The position numbers and the translations under genes are program-made. Below are positions 42,788-51,314 of a DNA stretch of 64,000 nucleotides, in pieces. Origin of the DNA: DATFQI01 sp963816955 (GTDB lineage Bacteria; Actinomycetota; Thermoleophilia; Solirubrobacterales; Solirubrobacteraceae); the NCBI GenBank assembly GCA_963816955.1, contig CAWFME010000007.1:1-64000 (forward strand). Reading direction: 5' to 3'. The notes beneath the pieces were generated by a model, which worked only from the letters and a program-made list of their open reading frames with translations, was not told the DNA's origin and made no database searches. Within the stretch, counting starts at the first letter, position 1. Each line of letters opens with the position of its first letter.

Positions 42788-43753
42788 ATGACAACTTCCA
42801 AGACGCTCCTGCCCGCGCTCGCGCTGGCACTGGCGCTCGGCGTCGCCGCGTGCGGCTCCGATGACGAGGGCACCGCGTCCGGCAGCGGTGGCGGTGGCGG
42901 CGATCAGGCCCTGTCGGGCAAGATCGCGATCGACGGCTCCTCCACGGTCGCGCCGTTCGCGCAGGCGGCCGCCGAGCTGTTCAACGAGGAGAACCCCGAC
43001 GTGCAGATCACGGTCGGTGCCTCCGGCACCGGCGGCGGCTTCGAGAAGTTCTGCGCCGGTGAGACCGATATCTCCGACGCCTCGCGTCCGATCAAGGACG
43101 ACGAGGAGGTCCCCGTCTGCGAGAAGAACTCGGTCTCCTACGGCGAGGTCCAGATCGCCAACGACGGCATCGCGGTCGTGACCAACAAGGCGCTCGCCGT
43201 CGACTGCCTCACCACCGACGAGCTCAAGCAGATCTGGAACAAGGGCTCGAAGGTCAAGAGCCTCGCCGAGGTCAAGCCGGATCTCCCGGACACGGAGCTT
43301 TCGCTCTACGGGCCGGGCACCGACTCCGGCACGTTCGACTTCTTCACCGACGAGATCAACGGCGAGGAGGGCGTCACCCGCGAGGACTACGAGCCCTCCG
43401 AGGACGACAACCAGCTCGTCACCGGCGTCGAGGGTGACGACGGCGGCCTCGGCTACTTCGGCTTCTCCTACTACGAGGGCGCGCAGGACCAGCTCAACCT
43501 GGTCGGCGTGGACGCCGGCGACGGCTGCGTGAAGCCGAGCGCCGAGACGATCCAGGACGGCTCCTACAAGCCGCTGGCCCGCCCCCTGTTCATGTACCCG
43601 AGCTCGAAGGCGGTCGCCCGCCCCGAGGTCAAGGCGTTCATGGAGTTCGTGGTCGCCAACCAGGCCGACATCGCGGACGCCGCGAAGATCGTGCCGCTGA
43701 CGGACGAGCAGGCCACCAAGGCGAAGTCCGACCTGCAGGCCGCCCAGCAGTGA
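42788..43753 (+). CDS. pstS: Phosphate ABC transporter substrate-binding lipoprotein
   Basis: A 321-residue periplasmic-type binding protein, lipid-anchored: signal with lipobox LGVAAC (Cys22), a Gly/Ser-rich linker, then the PstS fold. Phosphate-contact motifs are IDGSSTVAPFAQAA, ASGTGGGFEKFCAGETDISD and GPGTDSGTFDFFTDE. It delivers phosphate to PstCA. A PHO box is upstream, and pstC overlaps its stop by GTGA (43750-43753), so the operon pstSCAB-phoU is tightly coupled. Confidence 0.97.
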   Translation: MTTSKTLLPALALALALGVAACGSDDEGTASGSGGGGGDQALSGKIAIDGSSTVAPFAQAAAELFNEENPDVQITVGASGTGGGFEKFCAGETDISDASRPIKDDEEVPVCEKNSVSYGEVQIANDGIAVVTNKALAVDCLTTDELKQIWNKGSKVKSLAEVKPDLPDTELSLYGPGTDSGTFDFFTDEINGEEGVTREDYEPSEDDNQLVTGVEGDDGGLGYFGFSYYEGAQDQLNLVGVDAGDGCVKPSAETIQDGSYKPLARPLFMYPSSKAVARPEVKAFMEFVVANQADIADAAKIVPLTDEQATKAKSDLQAAQQ

Positions 43754-44667
43754 CATCCCTCGCGTACACCCGTACGCGCCGCAGCGTCGGCGAGCAGGCC
43801 GTCAGATACGGCCTGTTCGCCGCCGCGGCGGTCTCCATCCTCACGACCGTGCTGATCGTGCTCTCGCTGCTGCGGGAGACGATCGCGTTCTTCGGCGACG
43901 TCCCGATCGGCGACTTCCTGTTCGGCACCAAGTGGACGCCGCTGCTGGCCGGCGACCAGCAGTCCTTTGGCGTGATCCCGCTGCTGACGGGCACGCTGTA
44001 CCTGACCGCGATCGGCCTCGTCGTCGCGATCCCGCTCGGCCTGCTGGCGGCGATCTACCTCGCCGAGTACGCGCCGCAGCGCGTGCGCAAGGTCGTCAAG
44101 CCCGTGCTCGAGCTGCTGGCCGGCGTCCCGACGATCGTCTTCGGCTACTTCGCCCTCGTCTTCTTCACCCCCGAGGTGCTGCGCGGCGTCCTCGGGCTCG
44201 AGGTCAACCAGTTCAACGCGCTCTCGGCCGGGATCATCCTCGGCCTGCTCGTTCTGCCGACGATCGCGTCGGTCGCCGAGGACGCGCTGTCCGCCGTGCC
44301 CGCCTCGCTGCGCGAGGGCGCGTTCGGCCTCGGCGCGAGCAAGCTGCAGGTCTCGCTGCGGGTCGTCTTCCCGGCCGCCCTCTCGGGCGTCGTGGCGGCG
44401 CTGATCCTCGGCGCTTCGCGCGCGATCGGCGAGACCGTGATCATCCTCGTGGCCGGCGGTCAGGTCGCTCGTCTGGGCGTCGACCCGACGGAGGGCTATC
44501 AGTCGATGGCCGCGTTCATCGCGGCCACCTCGCGCGGGGACATCCCGACGGGCTCGATCAAGTTCGAGACGATCTTCGTGGTCGGCATGCTCCTCTTCGT
44601 CATCACGCTCGCGCTGAACGCGCTGTCGATCCGGCTCGTCAACCGCTACCGCCAGGTCTACGAGTGA
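43750..44667 (+). CDS. pstC: Phosphate ABC transporter permease
   Basis: A 305-residue permease with six helices: VRYGLFAAAAVSILTTVLIV first, then the typical IPLGLLAAIYLAEYAPQRVR, and the EAA-loop-like region EDALSAVPASLREGAFGLGA, SKLQVSLRVVFPAALSG. It pairs with PstA. GTG start at 43750 overlaps the pstS stop. Its own stop overlaps pstA's start (GTGA at 44664). Confidence 0.95.
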   Translation: MTSLAYTRTRRSVGEQAVRYGLFAAAAVSILTTVLIVLSLLRETIAFFGDVPIGDFLFGTKWTPLLAGDQQSFGVIPLLTGTLYLTAIGLVVAIPLGLLAAIYLAEYAPQRVRKVVKPVLELLAGVPTIVFGYFALVFFTPEVLRGVLGLEVNQFNALSAGIILGLLVLPTIASVAEDALSAVPASLREGAFGLGASKLQVSLRVVFPAALSGVVAALILGASRAIGETVIILVAGGQVARLGVDPTEGYQSMAAFIAATSRGDIPTGSIKFETIFVVGMLLFVITLALNALSIRLVNRYRQVYE

Positions 44668-45575
44668 CCGGCTTGCCCATCGCATCGATGGCGCGCCCGC
44701 AGGAGACAGCCCTGCCCCGTCCGTCGACCCGGGCCCGGATCGCCGACCTCCTCTTCCGCGCGGTCATGTACCTGTCGATCGCGGTCGGGTTCCTCGGGCT
44801 CGGCGCGATCCTCTTCGACGTCGCGCGCGACGGGCTGCCGCGGCTGTCGGTGGACTTCATCACCAACTTCCCGTCGCGGATCATCCCGGAGCGCTCGGGC
44901 ATCCAGTCCGCGCTCGTAGGGACGCTGTACCTGATGGCGATCTGCGCGGTGCTCGTGGTGCCGCTCGGCGTCGCCACGGCCGTCTACCTCGAGGAGTACG
45001 CCGACCGCCGCAAGTGGTTCAACCGGCTGATCGAGGTCAACATCCAGAACCTCGCGGCGGTGCCCTCGGTCGTCTACGGCATCCTCGGGCTGGCGTTCAT
45101 CGTGCGCGGCCCGCTCTCGATGGGGCGGGTCCTGCTGGCGGGCGGCATCACGCTCTCGCTGCTGGTCCTGCCCGTGGTGATCATCGTCGCCCGCGAGGCG
45201 ATCCGGGCCGTCCCGCCGTCGATCCGCGAGGGCTCGATGGCGCTCGGGGCGACCCAGTGGCAGACGATCTGGAAGCAGGTCCTGCCGGGCTCGGTGGCCG
45301 GCATCGCGACGGGCGTGATCCTCGCGCTCTCGCGCGCCATCGGCGAGACGGCGCCGCTGCTGATCATCGGCGCGGCCGTCTCCCCGCGCTTCAACCCGTC
45401 AGGGCTGTTCGAGTCCTTCACGGCGCTCCCGATCCAGATCTTCAGCTGGACGACGGACGCCGACCGGGAGTTCGTGAGCGCGGCGGCCGGGGCGATCCTC
45501 GTCCTGATGCTGCTGCTCGTGCTCATGAACTCCGTCGCGATCTTCCTCAGGAACCGCTATGAGCAGAAGTGGTGA
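44664..45575 (+). CDS. pstA: Phosphate ABC transporter permease
   Basis: A 303-residue permease with six helices: FRAVMYLSIAVGFLGLGAIL, VVPLGVATAVYLEEYADRRK and the EAA-loop AIRAVPPSIREGSMALGATQ, IWKQVLPGSVAGIATGVILA. GTG at 44664 is chosen for the 4-base overlap with pstC; an ATG at 44688 (MARPQET) is an alternative. The operon continues with pstB 7 bases on. Confidence 0.95.
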   Translation: MTGLPIASMARPQETALPRPSTRARIADLLFRAVMYLSIAVGFLGLGAILFDVARDGLPRLSVDFITNFPSRIIPERSGIQSALVGTLYLMAICAVLVVPLGVATAVYLEEYADRRKWFNRLIEVNIQNLAAVPSVVYGILGLAFIVRGPLSMGRVLLAGGITLSLLVLPVVIIVAREAIRAVPPSIREGSMALGATQWQTIWKQVLPGSVAGIATGVILALSRAIGETAPLLIIGAAVSPRFNPSGLFESFTALPIQIFSWTTDADREFVSAAAGAILVLMLLLVLMNSVAIFLRNRYEQKW

Positions 45576-45582
45576 TGACCCG

Positions 45583-46464
45583 ATGTCAGAGAAGCTGAGC
45601 GCCCGCCCCGAGGCGTCCACCCCCAGCACCGGACGGCGTTTCGAGCCCGCCCGGGCCGCCGCGCCCGACGGGGCGGTGGCCGTAGCGGAGCCGATCTTCG
45701 ACGTCAGCGAGGTGAACGTCTTCTATGGCGAGCATCGCGCTATCCGCGACGTCACGCTGAGCATCCAGCGCAACGAGATCACCGCGCTGATCGGCCCGTC
45801 GGGCTGCGGCAAGTCGACCTTCATCCGCTGCCTGAACCGGATGAACGACCTGATCCCGACCGCGCGGGTGGACGGCCACGTCGTCTACCACGGCGAGGAC
45901 CTCTACGACGCGCAGATCGACCCCGTCCAGGTGCGCAAGCGGATCGGCATGGTCTTCCAGAAGCCGAACCCGTTCCCGAAGTCGATCTACGACAACATCG
46001 CCTTCGGCCCGCGCGTGATCGGGATGAAGGGCGACATGGACGAGATCGTGGAGTCCGCCCTGCGCCGCGCGGCGCTCTGGGAGGAGACCAAGGACCGCCT
46101 GAAGACCAACGCCTTCGGGATGTCCGGCGGCCAGCAGCAGCGCCTGTGCATCGCCCGCGCGCTCGCCACGGAGCCCGACGTGCTGCTGATGGACGAGCCG
46201 TGCTCCGCGCTGGACCCGATCTCCACGGGGCGGATCGAGGACCTGATGATGGAGCTCAAGGAGAACTACTCGATCGTCATCGTCACCCACAACATGCAGC
46301 AGGCCGCGCGCGTGTCGGACATGACCGCGTTCTTCACGGTCGAGCTCGACGAGACGGCGAAGGCCCGCACGGGCCACGTGGTCGAGTACGACGTGACGGA
46401 CAAGATCTTCACGAACCCCGAGGACAAGCGCACCGAGGACTACGTCACGGGCAAGTTCGGCTGA
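45583..46464 (+). CDS. pstB: Phosphate ABC transporter ATP-binding protein
   Basis: A 293-residue ATPase with a 36-residue N-terminal extension before the ABC core. Motifs are GPSGCGKSTFIRCLNRMN, VFQKPNPFPKSIYDN (PstB-specific), MSGGQQQRLCIARAL, VLLMDEPCSALDPIS and VTHNMQQAARVSDM. It energises phosphate import. The last codon overlaps the phoU start as TGATG (46462-46466). Confidence 0.97.
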   Translation: MSEKLSARPEASTPSTGRRFEPARAAAPDGAVAVAEPIFDVSEVNVFYGEHRAIRDVTLSIQRNEITALIGPSGCGKSTFIRCLNRMNDLIPTARVDGHVVYHGEDLYDAQIDPVQVRKRIGMVFQKPNPFPKSIYDNIAFGPRVIGMKGDMDEIVESALRRAALWEETKDRLKTNAFGMSGGQQQRLCIARALATEPDVLLMDEPCSALDPISTGRIEDLMMELKENYSIVIVTHNMQQAARVSDMTAFFTVELDETAKARTGHVVEYDVTDKIFTNPEDKRTEDYVTGKFG

Positions 46465-47147
46465 TGGCACGCGAGGCGCACCGGCTCCGCTTCCAGGACG
46501 AGCTGCGCACGCTCGAGGACCAGGCGCTCGGCGCGCTGGACCTCGTCCTGACGGCGCTCGACCGCACGCTCGAGGCGCTCGAGCACCAGGACATCGAGCT
46601 CGCCTCGGTCGTGGTCGCCGACGACGACCGCCTCGATGGCCGCTACCTGGAGGTCCACCAGGGGCTGCTGTCGCTGCTCGCGCTGCAGGCGCCCGTGGCC
46701 GGCGACCTGCGGGTCGTGGCGGCGCTGCTGCACGTGATCCGCTGTGCGGAGCGGATGGGCGACCAGTGCGTGAACATCGCGAAGCTCCTGCCGATCGTGG
46801 GCCACGACGCGCCGGTCGACGAGCAGATGCGCACCAAGATCGCCAGGATGGGCGTGCTCGCGCGCTCCGAGGTCGAGCAGGCCAAGCAGGCGTTCCTGTC
46901 GCGCGACGTGGACCTCGCCCAGGACCTCGTGCGCCAGGACGAGGCCGTCAACAAGCTCAACCGCGAGTGCTTCCAGCGCGCGGTCGAGACCGGCGGAGAC
47001 GTCGACGCCCGCGAGTGGGCGATGACGATGATGCTCGTGTCGCGCGCGCTCGAGCGGATCGGCGACAACGCCGTGGACATCGGCGAGCAGGTCGCGTTCG
47101 TGGTCACGGGGCTGTTCCGGGAGTTCTCGGACGCCTCGCGCGCCTAG
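46464..47147 (+). CDS. phoU: Phosphate signalling and transport regulator PhoU
   Basis: A 227-residue all-helical protein with two three-helix bundles. The repeated metal motifs (E/DxxxD type) are CAERMGDQCVNIAKLLP (first) and RALERIGDNAVDIGEQVAF (second). PhoU couples PstB activity to the Pho two-component system. It is translationally coupled to pstB (TGATG). A GC-rich hairpin follows about 10 bases after the stop. Confidence 0.95.
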   Translation: MAREAHRLRFQDELRTLEDQALGALDLVLTALDRTLEALEHQDIELASVVVADDDRLDGRYLEVHQGLLSLLALQAPVAGDLRVVAALLHVIRCAERMGDQCVNIAKLLPIVGHDAPVDEQMRTKIARMGVLARSEVEQAKQAFLSRDVDLAQDLVRQDEAVNKLNRECFQRAVETGGDVDAREWAMTMMLVSRALERIGDNAVDIGEQVAFVVTGLFREFSDASRA

Positions 47148-47154
47148 CGGCGCC

Positions 47155-47180
47155 GCGGCCCGCCCGTGCCGGGCGGCCGC
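47155..47180 (+). terminator. GC hairpin after phoU
   Basis: GCGGCC (47155-47160) and GCCCG (47162-47166) pair with CGGGC (47170-47174) and GGCCGC (47175-47180) around a 3-base loop, with one bulged C. It sits 8 bases after the phoU stop and before the response regulator promoter. No T-run follows. Confidence 0.45.
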
Positions 47181-47223
47181 TCCCGCCCGCTCCGCGCGGC
47201 CCTCCTGCCCGCGGTTTGCGGGC

Positions 47224-47245
47224 GAGTTGTGACCATCCTGTTACG
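47224..47245 (-). promoter_or_regulatory. Candidate PHO box upstream of the response regulator
   Basis: Read on the minus strand: CGTAACAGGAT directly followed by GGTCACAACTC, two 11-base units of the same type as at 42725 (GGTAACAGGAG). On the plus strand this reads as spaced TGTGAC and TGTTAC. It lies 55 bases before the regulator ATG, and TATCCT (47285-47290) near the ATG could be the -10 element. Suggests autoregulation. Confidence 0.5.
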
Positions 47246-47299
47246 CGTGGGGGGATTTCGGGCCCGGCCGTCGTCGCTCGGCACTATCCTGCGTGGCAG

Positions 47300-48070
47300 A
47301 TGACCCCGACGCCGTCACCGGCCCGGATCGCCGTCCTCGACAACGATTCCGGCTTCGTGCAGGTCCTCACCAAGCGGCTCGAGGCCGCCGACTGGCAGTA
47401 CCGCGTCCTCGCCTCGCCGGTCCCGCTCGACGTGCTGATCTCGATGCGGCTCAACGCCCTCGTGGTCGACCCTGCCGTGCTCGGCCCGGCCGCCTGGAGC
47501 TACCTCGAGAAGCTCTGCGCCCGGCTCCCGCAGCTCGGCGTCGTCGTGTGCACCGGCCAGTCGACCGTCGCCCAGCGCGTGCGCGGGCTGCGGCTCGGCG
47601 CCGACGACTGGGTCACCAAGCCGTGCCACCCGGAGGAGGTCATCGCACGCGCGGAGGCCGTCATCCGGCGCCGCCGGCGGGCCGAGATGCGCGCGGACGC
47701 CGAGCCCGTGGTGGCCGGCGAGCTGGAGATCCGCCAGGACCAGTTCCAGGCCTTCGCCGCCGGCCGCAACGTGGACCTCACCCGCCGCGAGTTCGAGCTG
47801 ATCGCTCTGTTGAGCGGCCTCGGCGGCCAGGTCATCCCGCGCGAGGAGATCTACGAGCGGGTCTGGGGCTACGCGATGGTCCACGGGGACCGCTCCGTGG
47901 ACGTGTTCGTGCGCAAGCTGCGCCAGAAGCTCGAGAAGGTCTCGCCGGACTGGCGCTACATCCACACGCACTTCGGGATCGGCTACCGGTTCGACCCCGA
48001 GCCCGTCGAGGGCAGCGCGGCGGCATTGCCCGCGCCTCACGCCGCGGTCCCCGAGCCCGTCCACGCGTAG
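47300..48070 (+). CDS. PhoB/PhoP-like winged-helix response regulator
   Basis: A 256-residue OmpR-family regulator. Receiver domain (residues 8-120): acidic pair LDND (Asp14, Asp16), phosphoacceptor Asp57 in NALVVDPAV, Thr85, Lys107 in VTKPCHP. Winged helix (about 145-240): LTRREFELIALLSGLGGQVI, RSVDVFVRKLRQKLEKVS, YIHTHFGIGYRF. Placed right after phoU with a PHO-type operator, it is probably the regulator of the phosphate genes. No histidine kinase gene is in this window. The ATG at 47300 is close to a -10-like TATCCT, so the mRNA may be leaderless. Confidence 0.9.
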   Translation: MTPTPSPARIAVLDNDSGFVQVLTKRLEAADWQYRVLASPVPLDVLISMRLNALVVDPAVLGPAAWSYLEKLCARLPQLGVVVCTGQSTVAQRVRGLRLGADDWVTKPCHPEEVIARAEAVIRRRRRAEMRADAEPVVAGELEIRQDQFQAFAAGRNVDLTRREFELIALLSGLGGQVIPREEIYERVWGYAMVHGDRSVDVFVRKLRQKLEKVSPDWRYIHTHFGIGYRFDPEPVEGSAAALPAPHAAVPEPVHA

Positions 48071-48094
48071 CCGCAGCGGGGTATCCTCGGCGAC

Positions 48095-48463
48095 GTGGGC
48101 CCCGACCGCCGCACGCACCTCCGCAACGTCGCGATCATCGTCCTGCTCGCGGTGGTGGTCTGGCAGGTCCCGGGCGGCGACCGCGCGGGCTCGACGATCG
48201 CCAACCTGCTGTCGCTCATCTTCATCGGCGGCATCCTCTTCCTCGGCTACCGGCTCTACATGGAGAACCGAGAGACCATCTTCGGCCTCGAGGAGCGCCA
48301 GCGGGGCGTGCTCTACGCCGGCGCGGCGCTGATCGCGATCACGCTCGTCGCCACCAGCCGGATGTGGGGCGCCGGCGGCATCGGCGCGCTCGTGTGGCTG
48401 ATGATGCTCGGGGCGGGCGTCTACGCCATCGTGGGCGTCTGGCGCGCGTACCGCGAGTACTAG
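48095..48463 (+). CDS. Small integral membrane protein
   Basis: A 122-residue protein with four hydrophobic helices (VAIIVLLAVVVWQVP, TIANLLSLIFIGGILFLGY, GVLYAGAALIAITLVATS, GALVWLMMLGAGVYAIVGV) and a basic C-terminal end. GTG start at 48095, 24 bases after the regulator's stop, so likely co-transcribed with it. No family recognised. Confidence 0.7.
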   Translation: MGPDRRTHLRNVAIIVLLAVVVWQVPGGDRAGSTIANLLSLIFIGGILFLGYRLYMENRETIFGLEERQRGVLYAGAALIAITLVATSRMWGAGGIGALVWLMMLGAGVYAIVGVWRAYREY

Positions 48464-48519
48464 CCCCCGCTCTGCCCGCCCCCGCTCGTGCGGTTCCGCG
48501 GGTTAGGCGTGGTCAGGCT

Positions 48520-48568
48520 GCCGAGTGGCATCTGAGTCGCGGTATGCGCGACGGAGGTGCCACTCGGC
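48520..48568. other. Extended nested hairpin before the tad-like genes
   Basis: GCCGAGTGGCA (48520-48530) pairs perfectly with TGCCACTCGGC (48558-48568). Inside, GTCGCG (48536-48541) pairs with CGCGAC (48547-48552) around GTATG, with a symmetric 5-base internal loop between. It lies 57 bases after a membrane-protein gene and 100 bases before the first TadE-like gene. No T-tract; it could be a structured RNA, a terminator or a repeat element. Confidence 0.5.
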
Positions 48569-48667
48569 GCGTCTAGCGGGTCTCGGTGTCCATTTGGTTG
48601 CAGTTTCCTTGCGGACTCGTGACGTTCGCGTCTAGTTCTGTTCTGGTTTTCGCGCGACGGTGGCGCG

Positions 48668-48999
48668 GTGCATTCGGAGAACGGACAAGCCGCGGTCGAG
48701 CTGGCGGCGCTGTTGCCGTGGGTGGCCGCGGTGCTGCTCGTCGCGTGGCAGCTCGTGGTGGCCGGCGACGCGCACTCCTCGGCGGCGGTCGCGGCTCGCG
48801 CCGCCGCGCGCGCCGCAGCGTCGGTGACGACCCGGCGACCGCCGCACGTGCCCGGCTCCCGCAGCACCTGCGCCACGGGCTGCGCGTGCGCTCCCGGGCT
48901 GACGGCACCGTGTCGGTGTCCGTGCGCGTTCCGGCGCTCGCGGCCGCGCTCGACCTCGGCCGCGTCCGCGCCGAAGCCTCCCTGGGGGCGATGCCATGA
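48668..48999 (+). pseudogene. TadE-like pilus protein gene with a frameshift
   Basis: The frame starting at GTG 48668 reads HSENGQAAVELAALLPWVAA, the class III (GQAAVE) leader and helix typical of TadE. It then goes through the helix to about residue 48. Near 48815 the sense moves to another frame (VGDDPATAARARLPQHLRHG, VSVSVRVPALAAALDLGRVR), which ends at TGA 48997-48999. One indel would restore a 110-residue TadE-like protein. The stop overlaps the next TadE-like gene (ATGA). Confidence 0.65.
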
Positions 49000-50018
49000 C
49001 CGGCGAGCGCGGCCAGGCCACGGTCGAGCTCGCGGCCCTGCTGCCGTTGCTGGCGGTGATCGCCCTTGCGGCCTACGCGCTGCTCGCGGGCCTGGCGGCC
49101 GGCGAGCAGGCCGGCGTGGCAGCCGAGGCCGGCGCGATCGCGCTGCTCCAAGACCGCGACCCCGTGGCCGCAGCCCGCGCCGCGCTGTCCGACGGCACGC
49201 GCGCGTCGGTGCGCGTGGAGGGCCGCCGAGTCAGCGTCGCCGTACGCCCGCGGGTCCCGCTCGTCGCGCGGCTCCTGCGCACGCGGGTCACCGCCGCACG
49301 CCGGACCGGAGCCCGCGCCGTGAGCCTCCGTGCCCGTGCTCTCGACTACTTCGTCGAGCCCCGCACGCCTGCTGAGGCCGGCGCCTACGTCGCTCCAGCA
49401 CCTGCGGCGCCGGCGGCGCCGCATGCGCAGGCCGCCACGCGGTTCCCGCTGCGGGCGGCGGTGCTCGGCTCGCCTGCCGATGGAGTGCCGATCGGCGCGC
49501 TGCTCGCGAACGCGCTGCGCTCCGCGGCGGGCGCATCGACGGCGGTGCTGGCGGTGTGGGCTCCGGATGTGCGACCGCCGGCCTTCCGGGGCGGCCCGGC
49601 GACGCTGGCCGCGTCACGGCTCGCCGCACGGTTGTCGGCCCGCGGGCTCTCCGCAGCGGGCCGTGGGCGGTTGGCGTGGATGGCGCTCGACGACCATCCA
49701 GTCGCCGCAGCGGTGGCGGCCCGGCGGGCGGCGGGCGCGGTCGATGTCCCGCTCGTGGTCGTGCTGGCGGGCCCGCGCTGCGACGTCGTCGAGGGCGTCC
49801 TCGCGGAGCAGGACCTCGTGGTCGTCGCCTGCGCCGAGTCGGACGGAGCGCTGGCCCGGCTCGCCGTCGCGGGCTGCGCCACGGCGGCGCTCGCCTGCGC
49901 GCCTCCGCCGCCCGGCCCGTCGCGCTGGCTCGCTCGCTCCGGCCTCGCCGGCGCTCGCGGGCTCCCCGCCCAGGTCCGTTCGCTGGTCGGCGCGCTCGGT
50001 TCTGAGGCCGCATGGTGA
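48996..50018 (+). CDS. TadE-like protein fused to an unusual C-terminal domain
   Basis: A 340-residue protein. Residues 5-35 read RGQATVELAALLPLLAVIAL, a class III prepilin-type leader and helix as in TadE. After about 130 residues and an Ala/Pro linker (AYVAPAPAAPAAPHAQ), a second domain of about 190 residues has strands resembling a MinD/TadZ-like alpha/beta fold (VDVPLVVVLAGPRCDVVEGV, AEQDLVVVACAE) but no Walker A motif. The function is unknown. Overlaps both neighbours by 4 to 7 bases. Confidence 0.65.
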   Translation: MTGERGQATVELAALLPLLAVIALAAYALLAGLAAGEQAGVAAEAGAIALLQDRDPVAAARAALSDGTRASVRVEGRRVSVAVRPRVPLVARLLRTRVTAARRTGARAVSLRARALDYFVEPRTPAEAGAYVAPAPAAPAAPHAQAATRFPLRAAVLGSPADGVPIGALLANALRSAAGASTAVLAVWAPDVRPPAFRGGPATLAASRLAARLSARGLSAAGRGRLAWMALDDHPVAAAVAARRAAGAVDVPLVVVLAGPRCDVVEGVLAEQDLVVVACAESDGALARLAVAGCATAALACAPPPPGPSRWLARSGLAGARGLPAQVRSLVGALGSEAAW

Positions 50019-51289
50019 GCATGCGCGGGCAGGCGTCGATCGTGCTCGTCGGCGGGCTCGCCGCGATCCTCGTCGGAGCGCTCGTGCTCGGGATGGTGGC
50101 CCGTGCGCTGGGACGCGAGGGCGCGGCTCAGCGCGCGGCGGACCTGTCGGCGCTCGCGGGCGCCCGGGCGATGCGGGAGGCGTATCCGCGGCTGTTCGAG
50201 CCGGCGATGTTCGACGGCCGCCCGAACCCGCGGCATCTCGACCGGGCGGCGTATCTCGAGCTGGGGAGCGCCGCCGCTCGCGCCGCGGCGCGCGGGAACG
50301 GCACCGTGGTGAGCGAGCTGGCGTTCCCGGACGCCTCGTCGTTCGCGCCGGTGCGGATTCGCGTCGCGGTGCGCGAGCGGATCGCGATCGAGCGCGGCCG
50401 GGAGCGCCGCGCGGTCGGCGTGGGGGCGAGCGCCGTCGCGGAGCTCTCGCCGCTCGGGCCGGGAGGATTGCCGGCCGGCGGCGGCTACGACGGCCCGCTG
50501 GAGCACCGCCAGGGCAAGCCGATGCGGCCGGACGTCGCGCGGGCGTTCGACCGGATGGAGCGTGCCGCCCGCGCGGACGGCGTGTCGCTGTTGATCGCCA
50601 GCGCGTACCGCTCCGACGCCGAGCAAGAGATCCTCTGGCGCCGCAACCCGGACCCCCGCTGGGTCGCCCGGCCCGGCGAGTCGCTGCACCGTCACGGCAC
50701 CGAGCTCGACCTCGGCCCGCCCGCGGCTCATGCGTGGCTCGCGGCCCATGCGGAGGCGTTCCACTTCGTCCAGCGCTATCCCCACGAGAAATGGCATTAC
50801 GGCTACACGCTCAACGCGCGATCCACGCCCCGGGGCGCGGGAGACGGTCGCGCGATCCCGAGCTTCGTGCCCGGGCGCTTCGCACCGGCGCTGGCGCGCG
50901 CGGCGCAGCGCTGGAACGTGTCCGCCGCGCTGCTCGCGGCGCAGCTGTACGCGGAGAGCAACTTCAATCCGTTCGCGACCAGCCCTGTGGGCGCGCAGGG
51001 CATCGCGCAGTTCATGCCGGAGACCGCTCGCGCGATGGGGCTCGACGATCCCTTCGACGCACCCGAGGCGATCGATGCCCAGGCCCGGCTGATGCGCGAC
51101 CTGCTGCGGCGCTTCGCCGCCGTCCCGCTCGCGCTGGCCGCGTACAACGCCGGCCCCGGGCCGGTGGAGGCGTGCGGCTGCGTGCCGCCGTACCCCGAGA
51201 CGCGCGGCTACGTCGCCCGCATCCTCGGGCTGCTCGGCGGGATGGGTGAGCTCGGCCGCGGCGAGCTCGTGGTGAGGCTTGTGAAGTGA
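50012..51289 (+). CDS. TadG/TadE-type N-terminus fused to VanY peptidase and lytic transglycosylase domains
   Basis: A 425-residue protein. Residues 4-40 (MRGQASIVLVGGLAAILVGA) are the class III leader and helix of Flp-associated proteins, followed by QRAADLSALAGARAM, typical for TadG/Rv3654c. The middle domain (about 180-270) is a VanY-type D,D-carboxypeptidase: LIASAYRSDAEQEILW, SLHRHGTELDLGPP, HEKWHYGY (zinc ligands). The C-terminal domain (about 290-400) is a soluble lytic transglycosylase: AAQLYAESNFNPFATSPVGA, IAQFMPETARAMGL, ALAAYNAGPGPV. It would open the cell wall at a Tad pilus. ATG 50012, GTG 50015 and ATG 50021 are possible starts. Confidence 0.82.
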   Translation: MVSMRGQASIVLVGGLAAILVGALVLGMVARALGREGAAQRAADLSALAGARAMREAYPRLFEPAMFDGRPNPRHLDRAAYLELGSAAARAAARGNGTVVSELAFPDASSFAPVRIRVAVRERIAIERGRERRAVGVGASAVAELSPLGPGGLPAGGGYDGPLEHRQGKPMRPDVARAFDRMERAARADGVSLLIASAYRSDAEQEILWRRNPDPRWVARPGESLHRHGTELDLGPPAAHAWLAAHAEAFHFVQRYPHEKWHYGYTLNARSTPRGAGDGRAIPSFVPGRFAPALARAAQRWNVSAALLAAQLYAESNFNPFATSPVGAQGIAQFMPETARAMGLDDPFDAPEAIDAQARLMRDLLRRFAAVPLALAAYNAGPGPVEACGCVPPYPETRGYVARILGLLGGMGELGRGELVVRLVK

Positions 51290-51314
51290 TCAGCAGGGGC
51301 GTAGCATTCGTCAC

